From positions 1 to 45,363 of the forward strand of contig SVLN01000009.1 of the NCBI GenBank assembly GCA_015067925.1: a DNA stretch of 45,363 nt. The letters are read 5' to 3'. Position 1 is the stretch's first letter. Every line of letters starts with the position of its first letter. The notes beneath the pieces are model-generated. The model was given only the letters and a program-made list of their open reading frames with translations. It had not been told where the DNA came from and made no database searches. This DNA is from Oscillospiraceae bacterium (GTDB taxonomy: Bacteria; Bacillota; Clostridia; Oscillospirales; Oscillospiraceae). This document shows, piece by piece, positions 14,543-22,296 of this stretch. The translations under genes and the position numbers were made by a program.

Positions 14543-15775
14543 ATGGCAATCATCCCTTCCATTATCGTGTTGCTGATTGTAGCTGTGATCGGCCTGGTCA
14601 TTCCCACCCTGGTGGGCGTTTATGTATATCGTGACGCTAAGGGCCGGGGCATGAGCGCCGCGGTCTGGACCCTCATCGCCATTGTGACCCCCGGCCTGGT
14701 GGGCCTGATCATTTACCTGATCGTCCGTGCTTCCCACACAGGCCACCGCTGCCCGGGCTGCCAGGCCCCAGTGCAGCATAGCTTCAACCTCTGCCCCCGT
14801 TGCGGCACGCCTTTGAAGGAACGCTGCAGCCAGTGCGGCGCGACGCTGGAGCCGGAATGGCTGCTGTGTCCCAACTGCGGCGCCAGCCTCAACCGGCCTG
14901 TCCCGGCGGAGCCTGAAAAGAAGGACCGGGGCATCGGCTGGATTCTGGCCACTGTGCTTCTGGCTCCTGTCTGCCTGATTTTACTGATGGCGGTGCTGTT
15001 TGCGGTAAATTTCGCCGAAGCTGACGGCGGTCACTCCATCACCTGGGGGCGCAACGAATCGCCCATCTATTTCATGGGAAGCGAGGAGATCGCCCTATGG
15101 CAGCAGGAATGTGACGATCTGGGCGAGGGCGTTTATGCCCTGTATACCGTCAATGAGGAAACGGACACACGCATCAAGAGCCGTTACGTCCTTTATATCA
15201 ATGATGACACTCTATGGGATGTGAATTGCAGCATAGACGAGGGCGGCGTATTCTCCGATGCCGAAGTGCAGGTTCAGCTGCAGCCTCTGGCGGAAGGGGA
15301 GCAGAGTACGAACCTCTTTTATATCGCAACCACCTATGAGGAATTGGTGAAACTGCAGGTGCAGGATGTCGGTGGAAAAAAGCTGCGGGTGCAGATAAAA
15401 AGGGCCTCCGAGGCAGACGCTCTGACCCTGATCAACGGCTCAGGCTGGCAGAACCGCCTGGCGGTGCAGGTGGCCGATGACGTGCCCGAGGCCTATGAGG
15501 TGCAGGTGCACTTCTACGCAGGCGCGCTGCTGCTGGGTTCTGATGGCGTCATCAACGCCGATGGCACACCCCTGCACCGGGGCGGAGACACCTATTATTT
15601 CTTCGCGCCCATGGACGCCACAGATTATGAGCTGGTGTTCCGCAATGAAGCGGGCCGGGAAATCTTTCGGGCGAGCAAGAGCCTGGATGATTACGGCGCC
15701 TGGACCATTCCGCTGGTGTTGGAACGGGCAGGACAGGAGAAAGCGTCCCTGGCCTACGGTGAACGGGCAGATTAA
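14543..15775 (+). CDS. Membrane protein with double zinc ribbon, ECF operon
   Basis: 410 residues from ATG 14543 (AAAGGAGCG upstream). N-terminal ~60 residues hold two hydrophobic helices in a PLDc_N-like arrangement (VYVYRDAKGRGM between them). Then two zinc ribbons: CPGCQAP with CPRCGTP, and CSQCGAT with CPNCGAS. A third membrane helix at ~135-160 (WILATVLLAPVCLILLMAVLF) is followed by a ~245-residue likely extracytoplasmic part of beta-rich character, not recognised. It begins 1 nt after the putative anti-sigma gene. May sense or transmit envelope stress. Function unknown. Confidence 0.7.
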   Translation: MAIIPSIIVLLIVAVIGLVIPTLVGVYVYRDAKGRGMSAAVWTLIAIVTPGLVGLIIYLIVRASHTGHRCPGCQAPVQHSFNLCPRCGTPLKERCSQCGATLEPEWLLCPNCGASLNRPVPAEPEKKDRGIGWILATVLLAPVCLILLMAVLFAVNFAEADGGHSITWGRNESPIYFMGSEEIALWQQECDDLGEGVYALYTVNEETDTRIKSRYVLYINDDTLWDVNCSIDEGGVFSDAEVQVQLQPLAEGEQSTNLFYIATTYEELVKLQVQDVGGKKLRVQIKRASEADALTLINGSGWQNRLAVQVADDVPEAYEVQVHFYAGALLLGSDGVINADGTPLHRGGDTYYFFAPMDATDYELVFRNEAGREIFRASKSLDDYGAWTIPLVLERAGQEKASLAYGERAD

Positions 15776-15782
15776 ACGAACA

Positions 15783-15814
15783 AAAGCGGCTTGGGTCTCC
15801 CCAAGCCGCTTTTT
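15783..15814 (+). terminator. Terminator of the ECF sigma operon
   Basis: 12-bp perfect stem, arms AAAGCGGCTTGG (15783-15794) and CCAAGCCGCTTT (15801-15812), then TT. Confidence 0.78.
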
Positions 15815-15871
15815 CTGCGCAGACGAAAGAAAGGATCAGCCAACGGCGGAAGTACGCAAAACCGCCGGGCG

Positions 15872-16429
15872 TCAGGAATCTTTGATACGCCGGTAGATGC
15901 CGTTTTCTCGTGCGAGAAGTTTTTCTGCAATCATATCCCGGCGAATGGTGCAGAAATCCTCGTGGAACTCTGCGATGATGAGGTTGACTTCCTTCTCCGG
16001 GTAGTCCCGGTCGAACTCGAAGGACTCGGCGATGACCTGCAGCACAATGCGCTTCTTTTTGCGCTGGGCAGGAATGGCGCGCAGCTTGCCATATAGGAAC
16101 CAATTGTCAATGACCTTCTGCCGGTATTCCTCTTCGCGCCGCTGCTGCAGCGCGGCTTCCTCGGACTCGTCCTGCAGCAAATCCAGAATACTCCCACGGA
16201 AAACGTCCTCGCAAAGGGAGTAGATGGTGTAGTACTGGCTCTTGTGGGAGCGTACTGCGCCGGCATCTGCAAGTTTCTTTAAATGAAAGCTCACCGTGGC
16301 TGCGCTTAAATCCAGCCGCTGGGCCAGCAGCTCCACATACATATCCTCCTTGGCCAGGGATTTGAGAATCTGCAGGCGGGATTTGTCTGCCAGGCATTTG
16401 AATAGCGCCAGGGCCTGTGCTTCGGTCAT
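15872..16429 (-). CDS. ArsR-type winged-helix regulator fused to DUF2087
   Basis: 185 residues. The first ~85 form an ArsR winged helix (LFKCLADKSRLQILKSLAK, then LDLSAATVSFHLKKLADAG). The C-terminal ~80 (LRAIPAQRKKKRIVLQVIAESFEFDRDYPEKEVNLIIAEFHEDF) match DUF2087, a domain often fused to such regulators, function unknown. No Cys metal pair in the helix, so a metal sensor is unlikely. It starts 3 nt after the preceding gene, forming a two-gene operon. A large palindrome lies at the operon's promoter, probably its own operator. Confidence 0.82.
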   Translation of the reverse strand: MTEAQALALFKCLADKSRLQILKSLAKEDMYVELLAQRLDLSAATVSFHLKKLADAGAVRSHKSQYYTIYSLCEDVFRGSILDLLQDESEEAALQQRREEEYRQKVIDNWFLYGKLRAIPAQRKKKRIVLQVIAESFEFDRDYPEKEVNLIIAEFHEDFCTIRRDMIAEKLLARENGIYRRIKDS

Positions 16430-16432
16430 GGT

Positions 16433-16777
16433 TCATTCCTCCCAGATGCGCAGAAACTCTGCGCGGATGGCGTCCTTGGTTTCCAGTTTGATGGTTTCTA
16501 TGTGCGCTGCAGCTTCGTCCCCGTGGGATAGAGCGGCCTTTTTGGCGCTGACCCAGTTGGCGGGAATCTCTTCCAGTTTTTTCAGGAAGAAGGCCTTTGG
16601 ATCGGCCATCTTTTGGGCCACGGAGAGAATGGTGCGGAAGATGTCATAGACGTTGGCGCGGATCTTTTCGAAGTTTGCCTCGTCCGTTCGATCGTCGGAT
16701 ACAAGCGCGGCCTGGCGGTCCTTGCACACAGCAATCTGCCGGGCAAAGTAATCATTCATGGCGTCAATGAAATGCAT
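16433..16777 (-). CDS. Small helical protein of unknown function, operon partner of the ArsR gene
   Basis: 114 residues from ATG 16777, with CGAGGTG before it. Mostly charged and helix-forming (MHFIDAMNDYFARQIAVCKDRQAAL, YDIFRTILSVAQKMADPKAF). No signal peptide, membrane segment or known motif. The start is first in the operon and the ArsR-DUF2087 gene follows after 3 nt, so the pair may be a regulator and its ligand-sensing or target protein. Not recognised. Confidence 0.65.
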   Translation of the reverse strand: MHFIDAMNDYFARQIAVCKDRQAALVSDDRTDEANFEKIRANVYDIFRTILSVAQKMADPKAFFLKKLEEIPANWVSAKKAALSHGDEAAAHIETIKLETKDAIRAEFLRIWEE

Positions 16778-16819
16778 GGCGTTCACCTCGTTGGGAAATG
16801 GTGTTGTGATCACAGTTTG

Positions 16820-16874
16820 ATTATATCAGAGTAAAAACAAAAATGCAATACTAATTTGATAAATATCGAATTAG
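16820..16874 (-). promoter_or_regulatory. Promoter and 24-bp palindromic operator of the ArsR-DUF2087 operon
   Basis: Minus strand -35 TTGCAT (16848-16843), 17 nt, -10 TATAAT (16825-16820). Just upstream of the -35 is a near-perfect 24-bp palindrome at 16851-16874: half-sites CTAATTTGATAA and ATATCGAATTAG, with only one mismatched pair. The motif TGTGATCACA (16806-16815) is a second small palindrome inside the leader. Confidence 0.65.
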
Positions 16875-16889
16875 ATTTAAAATAGAAGC

Positions 16890-16910
16890 GGCGGCGAGAC
16901 CCTCGCCGCC
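16890..16910 (-). terminator. Terminator of bioY
   Basis: 9-bp stem GGCGGCGAG / CTCGCCGCC with 3-nt loop; on the minus strand the hairpin is followed by a T-rich run. It lies 22 nt past the bioY stop. Confidence 0.6.
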
Positions 16911-16931
16911 TGCGTGCATACCGTGCATACA

Positions 16932-17477
16932 TTATATAATATATCCCGCGCGGCGGAGCCGACGGTGCAGGGGAGTGCCCAGAGCAAGTGCCAGGGCGAT
17001 CTTGATGCCGTCAAACACCACGAAGGGCGCCACGCAGATGCCCAGGGCGTACACAACACCGCAGCCAGTCTGTACGCAGAACCAGGCGGTGCCGAAGAGG
17101 TAATTCAAAAGAGTTCCCACCGCCATGGCAAGGCAGCAGGGAAGCGTGCGGCGGTTGGTTTTCTCCGCCGCCAGACCGATGAGTACCGCCATGGGCAGCA
17201 TGCCGATGAGGTATCCGCCCGTGGGTCCGGCCAGCCGCCACAACCCGCCTGTGAATCCGGTAAAAACCGGCACGCCCGCTAACCCTAAGATCAGATAGCA
17301 CAGGTAGCTCAGTCCCGCTAGCCGCCAGCCCAGAAGATATGCGCTTAAGTACACACCGAAGGCAGCCAGGGAAAACGGCACCGGCCCGATGGGCAGACTC
17401 CACGGTCCCAGGATGCACAGAACCGCCGCCGTCAGCGCGGCCGTAGCCATTTTTCGCGCGGTAAACGCCGTTTCCAT
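16932..17477 (-). CDS. bioY: Biotin transporter BioY, S component of an ECF transporter
   Basis: 181 residues from ATG 17477 (GGGAGGTG upstream); an upstream extension is open but less likely. About six hydrophobic segments. Recognisable BioY signatures: LGPWSLPIGPVPFSLAAFGVYLSAYLLG near the N-terminus and GPTGGYLIGM midway, with LNYLFGTAWFCVQTGCG. It is the substrate-specific subunit binding biotin in the membrane and would use the shared EcfA/EcfT energising module encoded elsewhere. No biotin synthesis gene nearby, suggesting uptake. Single gene between its promoter and terminator. Confidence 0.88.
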   Translation of the reverse strand: METAFTARKMATAALTAAVLCILGPWSLPIGPVPFSLAAFGVYLSAYLLGWRLAGLSYLCYLILGLAGVPVFTGFTGGLWRLAGPTGGYLIGMLPMAVLIGLAAEKTNRRTLPCCLAMAVGTLLNYLFGTAWFCVQTGCGVVYALGICVAPFVVFDGIKIALALALGTPLHRRLRRAGYII

Positions 17478-17502
17478 CTGCTCACCTCCCGAGTTTAAGC
17501 GT

Positions 17503-17531
17503 ATTATAAGTTCTCGCTTGTCTGAAGTCAA
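17503..17531 (-). promoter_or_regulatory. Promoter of bioY
   Basis: Minus strand -35 TTGACT (17531-17526), 17 nt, perfect -10 TATAAT (17508-17503). No clear BirA operator half-sites were seen. Confidence 0.72.
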
Positions 17532-17646
17532 CGAAAAGCGAAAACCGGTTCGGCAAAAGCACCAAAAATGAGGTAAAAAGTTTGTGCAAAACGCCAAGAG
17601 AACGGTAAAAAGAGTTGTTTATTACGAAAAACCTGCAAATTCTCTA

Positions 17647-17675
17647 TTTACAAGGTTGTTGCGCTCATCTATAAT
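17647..17675 (+). promoter_or_regulatory. Promoter of the Gfo/Idh/MocA gene
   Basis: -35 TTTACA (17647-17652), 17-nt spacer, perfect -10 TATAAT (17670-17675). Start near 17682 gives a 60-nt leader. Confidence 0.7.
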
Positions 17676-17744
17676 ATACATAGCGTACCACGCAATGAAT
17701 CAATACAGCGGCCTCGGCCGCAGGAAAAAAAGGAGAAATGCAAC

Positions 17745-18998
17745 ATGGCTGTTAAGAAAGTCAAAGTTGGTGTTGTCGGCTGCGGCGGCATCTGCAAAGG
17801 CACCTACATGGAAAACATGGTCAACAAGTTCGCTGTCATCGACGTTGTTGGCTGCTTCGACCTGATCGAGTCCCGTATGGACTACATGGTCAAGAAGTAC
17901 GGCATCAAGAAGTACTCCAGCCTGGAAGAGATCTGCTCCGACCCTGAGATCCAGATCATCTGCAACCTGACCTTCCCTGAGTCCCACGTTCTGGTTTCCA
18001 AGACCGCCATGGAGCACGGCAAGCATGTATACTGCGAGAAGATGATGGCCCCCACCTTTGAGGACGCCACCATGCTGGCCAACCTGGCCGAGGAAAAGGG
18101 CGTTCTGTACACCACCGCCCCCGATACCTTCCTGGGCGCTTGGGAGCAGTCCGCCCGCAAGTACCTGGACGACGGCATCGTCGGCAAGCCCGTCACCGTC
18201 CATGCCCAGTACTCCCGCCGTTATGAGCCGGAGAGCCCCTTCTTCGATACCGCTCCCAAGCATTACTTCTTCCCGCTGCACTACGGCGGCGGCTTCCCCT
18301 TCGACCTGGGCGGCTACTACATCCATCAGATGATCAACATGTTCGGCACCATCAAGCGCGTCACCGGTTTCGGCGGCAACATGCGTCCGGTCCGTACCTT
18401 CACCAACCCGAAGCACCCGAAGTACGGCGAAGAGTTCATCGTCGACACCCCGACCACCCTGCTGGCCGCTCTGGAGTTTGAGAACGGCGTTCTGGGCACC
18501 TTTAATATCTCTTCCGACTGCTCCGGCAGCCAGGCCTTCACGGTCAACGGCACCGACGGCACCATGAAGCTGGGCGATCCGAACATGTTCTCCGATACCA
18601 TCTCCGTCACCCGCGCCGGCGCCAAGCCCAAGAACGAGTTCCTCTCCGGCCTGACCCCGACCTCCGGCCCGTCCTTCCTGAAGTCCGACGACGATGACGA
18701 CCGCCAGATGCTGGCCGAGTTCACCATGGAGCAGACCGTTGAGCTGCCCCTGCTGCACGGCTTCTACGAGTCCAGCCGCGGTGTCGGCCTGGCTGATATG
18801 TGCTACGCCATCATCAATGGCCGCCGTCCGCGCTGCCACTACGATATCGGCCTGCACGCCATCGAAGTTATCCACGCCATCCAGGAATCCTGCAAGACCG
18901 GCAAGATTTACGAGATGACCACCAAGTGCGAGCGTCCGGCACCCATCGCCGCCTCTGCTTTCTCCGCCACCGGCTGGGAGCGTTCTCTGGACGACTAA
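17745..18998 (+). CDS. Gfo/Idh/MocA family oxidoreductase
   Basis: 417 residues, AAGGAG before ATG. N-terminal Rossmann fold: KVKVGVVGCGGICKGTYMENM (GxGxxG-type NAD(P) loop) and the catalytic Lys in CEKMMAP (usually EKP). The second domain has FDLGGYYIHQ with the conserved Asp and His pattern. Such enzymes oxidise or reduce sugars and polyols. In bacterial C-glycoside degradation a family member oxidises the sugar's C3 before deglycosidase action; the deglycosidase genes lie 5.6 kb away, so a link is possible but not shown. Codons are very GC-rich and uniform, suggesting good expression. Confidence 0.82.
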   Translation: MAVKKVKVGVVGCGGICKGTYMENMVNKFAVIDVVGCFDLIESRMDYMVKKYGIKKYSSLEEICSDPEIQIICNLTFPESHVLVSKTAMEHGKHVYCEKMMAPTFEDATMLANLAEEKGVLYTTAPDTFLGAWEQSARKYLDDGIVGKPVTVHAQYSRRYEPESPFFDTAPKHYFFPLHYGGGFPFDLGGYYIHQMINMFGTIKRVTGFGGNMRPVRTFTNPKHPKYGEEFIVDTPTTLLAALEFENGVLGTFNISSDCSGSQAFTVNGTDGTMKLGDPNMFSDTISVTRAGAKPKNEFLSGLTPTSGPSFLKSDDDDDRQMLAEFTMEQTVELPLLHGFYESSRGVGLADMCYAIINGRRPRCHYDIGLHAIEVIHAIQESCKTGKIYEMTTKCERPAPIAASAFSATGWERSLDD

Positions 18999-19018
18999 TA
19001 GCGCAATATTTTTCCTGT

Positions 19019-19042
19019 GGACGCCGCCCTTTGGCGGCGTCC
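19019..19042 (+). terminator. Hairpin after the Gfo/Idh/MocA gene
   Basis: Perfect 10-bp stem GGACGCCGCC / GGCGGCGTCC with CTTT loop; no T-run follows, so it may protect the 3' end or terminate weakly. Confidence 0.5.
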
Positions 19043-19083
19043 ATTACGGCGAAATGGCCCAATGTTACAGTATTATTACAAAA

Positions 19084-19119
19084 CGCCCCGAGGTATTGAC
19101 CTTTGGGGCGGTTTGTTTT
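19084..19119 (+). terminator. Terminator-like hairpin overlapping the S-layer promoter
   Basis: CGCCCC with AGGT on one side and ACCT with GGGGCG on the other (19084-19110), followed by GTTTGTTTT. It could end transcripts arriving from the oxidoreductase gene. It contains the -35 box of the next promoter. Confidence 0.5.
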
Positions 19120-19124
19120 ATGAT
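19096..19124 (+). promoter_or_regulatory. Promoter of the main S-layer protein gene
   Basis: -35 TTGACC (19096-19101), 17-nt spacer, -10 TATGAT (19119-19124). Start near 19131 gives a leader of about 70 nt with AAAGGAGG before ATG 19201. Confidence 0.7.
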
Positions 19125-19200
19125 GCATCTAGAAATAAGCGGAGAACGTCCGTAGAGGGCTTTTGACCGCAGATTTCAAAATTTAAAGGAGGAAAAATCC

Positions 19201-22074
19201 ATGAAGAATCTTTCCAAGGTTCTGGCACTGGTCCTGGTTATTGCTATGGTCTTCTCTATGGCAGTTTCCGCTGGTGCCGCAACGAGCTTCAAGGACGATG
19301 CTGCCATCAACTATGATGAAGCTGTCCAGCTGCTCTCTGCTCTCGACGTCCTGAATGGTTACGACACCAACGGCGACGGCGTGGGCGACACTTTCAACCC
19401 CGGCGCTAACATCACCCGCGCTGAGCTGACTGTCATGATCAGCTACCTGGTCGCCAACAGCGACTCTGAGTACGGTCTGTACAATGACATCGCTAAGCTG
19501 AATGCCGATTACAAGGCTCTGTGCACCTTTGCTGATTCCAAGAATCACTGGGCTGCCGGCTTCATCGCATTCTGCGCTGGTAATGGCTACCTGTCCGGCC
19601 GCGCTGCCGACAAGTTCGATCCCGATGCCGAAGTCACTGTTGCTGAAGCTGCTGTCATCCTGCTCCGTGTTATGGGCTATGACGCTGCCAAGGAAGAGTA
19701 CGGCACCACCGCTGGCACCGTTAAGGGTTACAACCTGCAGCTGGATGCCCGCAATGCTGGCCTGCTGAACGGCATGGAGAACGTCAACTTCTTCGCCGCT
19801 GCTACCCGTGAGCAGGTTGCTCAGCTGGTTATGAACGCCCTGGACGGCTACGTTGTTGTTTACAACAACTACGCTTTCACCCTGATCCAGGACAACAAGG
19901 AAATCAACTGGAGCAACATCGGTATCTTCCAGAGCAACACTGCTACTATGACTGCTAACAAGCTGGTCGAGTACTGCTTCCGTCATGTTGCTAAGATCAA
20001 CACCACCAACGAGTTCGGCTACGCCGGCCATCAGTGGGTTACTTACAACTTCTGGACTGCTCAGGTTGGCCCCTACGGCGATTACATCGCTCTGACCGAC
20101 GTTTTCGTTGACGACGCCATCATGTCCCAGTTCAAGGGCGGCACCCCGATGTCCGTTGTTGCGGCTTCCATGGGTCTGTCCACCAAGAGCGCTCCCGTTA
20201 TCGTTGAGAAGTACACCAACGGCGCTCTGACCACTTCCGCTGCTGCTTACAACTACACTCAGCTGGCTCAGGGCTTTGTTGCTGACAACGCCACTCTGGT
20301 TGTTGTTCGTGACTACGACCGCAATGTCGGCGGCACCTACTTCAAGCTGATGACCTACAACGAGTACTTTGCTAAGGCTACCCGTTCTGCCGGCACCATC
20401 ACCGACAAGACCTCTGCCCACTACGGCGAGTACTACTTCGAGTTCACCTACTATGTCAATGGTGTTGCTCAGAGCAAGAACTATGTCTTCTCTGCCAACA
20501 AGGATGCTTATGTCCATGGCGGTTACTATCTGGTCGTTCCCAATGCTAACCCCTATGACTACGGCTATCCCAACTACTCCAACATCAATGATGTGAAGTT
20601 CTTCCTGTCCATCACTCCCGCTCAGATCTCTGACGCAGTGAAGGTCACCGGCGCCCAGACCAACGATCTGTACAACAGCGACTATGTCTATGTTGGCGCT
20701 TCCAAGTACAACATGTCCGCTCAGTACGTTGACGGCACTAAGACCGGCTTCGCCTTCAACAAGGCTGTCCACTTCGCCTTCAACTCCGCTGGCTATGTCA
20801 TCGCCACCCTGGATCCCGCTGCCGCTCCCGGCACCGTTCTGGAGACTGGCTATGTCTACCTGGATAAGTTCGAGTATGCTGTTACCGTTACCGGCACCAG
20901 CAGCCTGATCAACCAGTCCGCTTACACCTGGTCCGCCCAGGCTAAGGCTCAGGTCTACTTCCCGACCGCTACTGGCAACTCCGTTGCTACCGTTATCGAT
21001 GTTACCACTAAGAAGACCACTGTCGCCGCTACTGGCGAGGTCACCGGTGGCGTTGCTTACATCGACAACACCAACACCGCTGCTGAGGACTTCATTGCTC
21101 TGCCCAAGACCTCCACTTCCTCCTACTGGGATGTTACCGGTCAGGATTACGTCTACGGCAACACTGTCGTCAACGGCAATGTCCGCGTCTATGACGTGAC
21201 CTTCGACGGCTGGTACAAGTATGAGAAGCAGCTCGATGGCACCTATGTCCTGGTTGCTGTTCAGAAGGACACCATGGCCACCTACGGCGGTCTGGATATC
21301 CGTACCTCCATCGTTGATGATGCTAAGCTGTACAATGCTTACTATCTGACTTCCGCTACTGCCGTTAACACCTTCACTTGGAACCTGTCCACCAAGACCG
21401 CTTCCGTGGCTACTGTTACCGGTTACGCTGCTATCCCTGCTGGCAACTACGGCGTTGTCGACACCAAGACTGGTGTTGTCGGCGGCGAGGTTACCGTTGC
21501 TAAGGACCGCGTTGCTACCTTCAGCCAGTTCGCGATTGTTGATCCCACCAATGCTTACAACAACGCTTACTACGCTGGCAAGGGCGACTACAACACCTAC
21601 CTGGCTAAGTGGGAGCACTTCTTCTACATCAACGGCCAGAAGGTTCTGTTCTTCGCCGCTGCTGATACCATCGTTGATGGTGTTGCTGTTAAGGCTGAGA
21701 ACGTCTCCCTGACCAAGGGCGCTATCTATGACCTGGTTATGGATGCTTCCGGCAACCTGAAGGTTGTCACCACCGAGACCAAGGTCTCCGGCAAGATCGA
21801 CACCTTCAAGTATGTCGACGGCGCCAACTACCTGCACTATGCTCCCGCTGCCAACAACGGCACTATCGTTGCTGGTCTGGTTGAGGATGCCAACGGCCTG
21901 GTGAAGGTCGAGTTCAACACTGCTAAGGTCTACAACACTGCTGACGGCTCCGTCACCACCATCGGTGCTAAGGATTCTGTCTTCTATGTGTTCGACAATG
22001 GCAAGGTTGCTGAGATCTGGGTTACCAAGCCCGGCAACGGCGCTATCCCCGATCCCATGAAGCCCCAGGCCTAA
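19201..22074 (+). CDS. S-layer homology (SLH) domain protein, likely main S-layer protein
   Basis: 957 residues. A signal peptide (MKNLSKVLALVLVIAMVFSM, cleavage near AGA-A) starts it. SLH repeats follow: residues ~28-95 (DVLNGYDTNGDG, FNPGANITRAELTVM), ~105-165 (HWAAGFIAFCAGNGYLSG, FDPDAEVTVAEAAVILLRV), and a weaker one at ~175-222. The long remainder is rich in Tyr, Thr, Ala, Asn and beta-type, with no catalytic domain recognised. Codon use differs from neighbours: many T-ending GCT and GTT codons, as in highly expressed genes. SLH domains bind cell-wall polymers, holding the lattice outside the cell. A strong terminator follows. Confidence 0.85.
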   Translation: MKNLSKVLALVLVIAMVFSMAVSAGAATSFKDDAAINYDEAVQLLSALDVLNGYDTNGDGVGDTFNPGANITRAELTVMISYLVANSDSEYGLYNDIAKLNADYKALCTFADSKNHWAAGFIAFCAGNGYLSGRAADKFDPDAEVTVAEAAVILLRVMGYDAAKEEYGTTAGTVKGYNLQLDARNAGLLNGMENVNFFAAATREQVAQLVMNALDGYVVVYNNYAFTLIQDNKEINWSNIGIFQSNTATMTANKLVEYCFRHVAKINTTNEFGYAGHQWVTYNFWTAQVGPYGDYIALTDVFVDDAIMSQFKGGTPMSVVAASMGLSTKSAPVIVEKYTNGALTTSAAAYNYTQLAQGFVADNATLVVVRDYDRNVGGTYFKLMTYNEYFAKATRSAGTITDKTSAHYGEYYFEFTYYVNGVAQSKNYVFSANKDAYVHGGYYLVVPNANPYDYGYPNYSNINDVKFFLSITPAQISDAVKVTGAQTNDLYNSDYVYVGASKYNMSAQYVDGTKTGFAFNKAVHFAFNSAGYVIATLDPAAAPGTVLETGYVYLDKFEYAVTVTGTSSLINQSAYTWSAQAKAQVYFPTATGNSVATVIDVTTKKTTVAATGEVTGGVAYIDNTNTAAEDFIALPKTSTSSYWDVTGQDYVYGNTVVNGNVRVYDVTFDGWYKYEKQLDGTYVLVAVQKDTMATYGGLDIRTSIVDDAKLYNAYYLTSATAVNTFTWNLSTKTASVATVTGYAAIPAGNYGVVDTKTGVVGGEVTVAKDRVATFSQFAIVDPTNAYNNAYYAGKGDYNTYLAKWEHFFYINGQKVLFFAAADTIVDGVAVKAENVSLTKGAIYDLVMDASGNLKVVTTETKVSGKIDTFKYVDGANYLHYAPAANNGTIVAGLVEDANGLVKVEFNTAKVYNTADGSVTTIGAKDSVFYVFDNGKVAEIWVTKPGNGAIPDPMKPQA

Positions 22075-22110
22075 TTCCTAATTAGAATTTCGGCTTCTAA
22101 ACCCTAGCAA

Positions 22111-22145
22111 AACACCCCAGGCTTCGGCCTGGGGTGTTCTTTTTG
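22111..22145 (+). terminator. Strong terminator of the S-layer gene
   Basis: Perfect 12-bp stem, AACACCCCAGGC (22111-22122) and GCCTGGGGTGTT (22127-22138), with a stable TTCG tetraloop and a CTTTTTGTG tail. Confidence 0.9.
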
Positions 22146-22238
22146 TGTTGTAAGTTTTCTGATCGAAAGGCAGAAATATCCTGCAATTCCATGGGTTTCC
22201 TCCAACATTAAATCCATGTTACAAATAGCCGGAATGAC

Positions 22239-22267
22239 TTGATTTTTTTCCTTCCAGGCATTAAATT
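22239..22267 (+). promoter_or_regulatory. Possible promoter of the second SLH gene
   Basis: -35 TTGATT (22239-22244) and -10 TAAATT (22262-22267) with a 17-nt, T-rich spacer. The -10 is poor, so this is tentative. Confidence 0.4.
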
Positions 22268-22296
22268 GGAAACAAGAAAACGAAAGGAGGCTGCGT

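Noticed and set aside
17494-17505. Second copy of TTTAAGCGTATT, which also occurs at the ECF promoter
   Set aside because: No GGAAC lies 17 nt upstream on the plus strand, and the site is inside the bioY leader on the other strand; probably chance.
19183-21837. 884-codon open frame opposite the S-layer gene
   Set aside because: Composition rich in Gly, Val, Ser and Asn with no domain; explained by the biased codons of the plus-strand gene.
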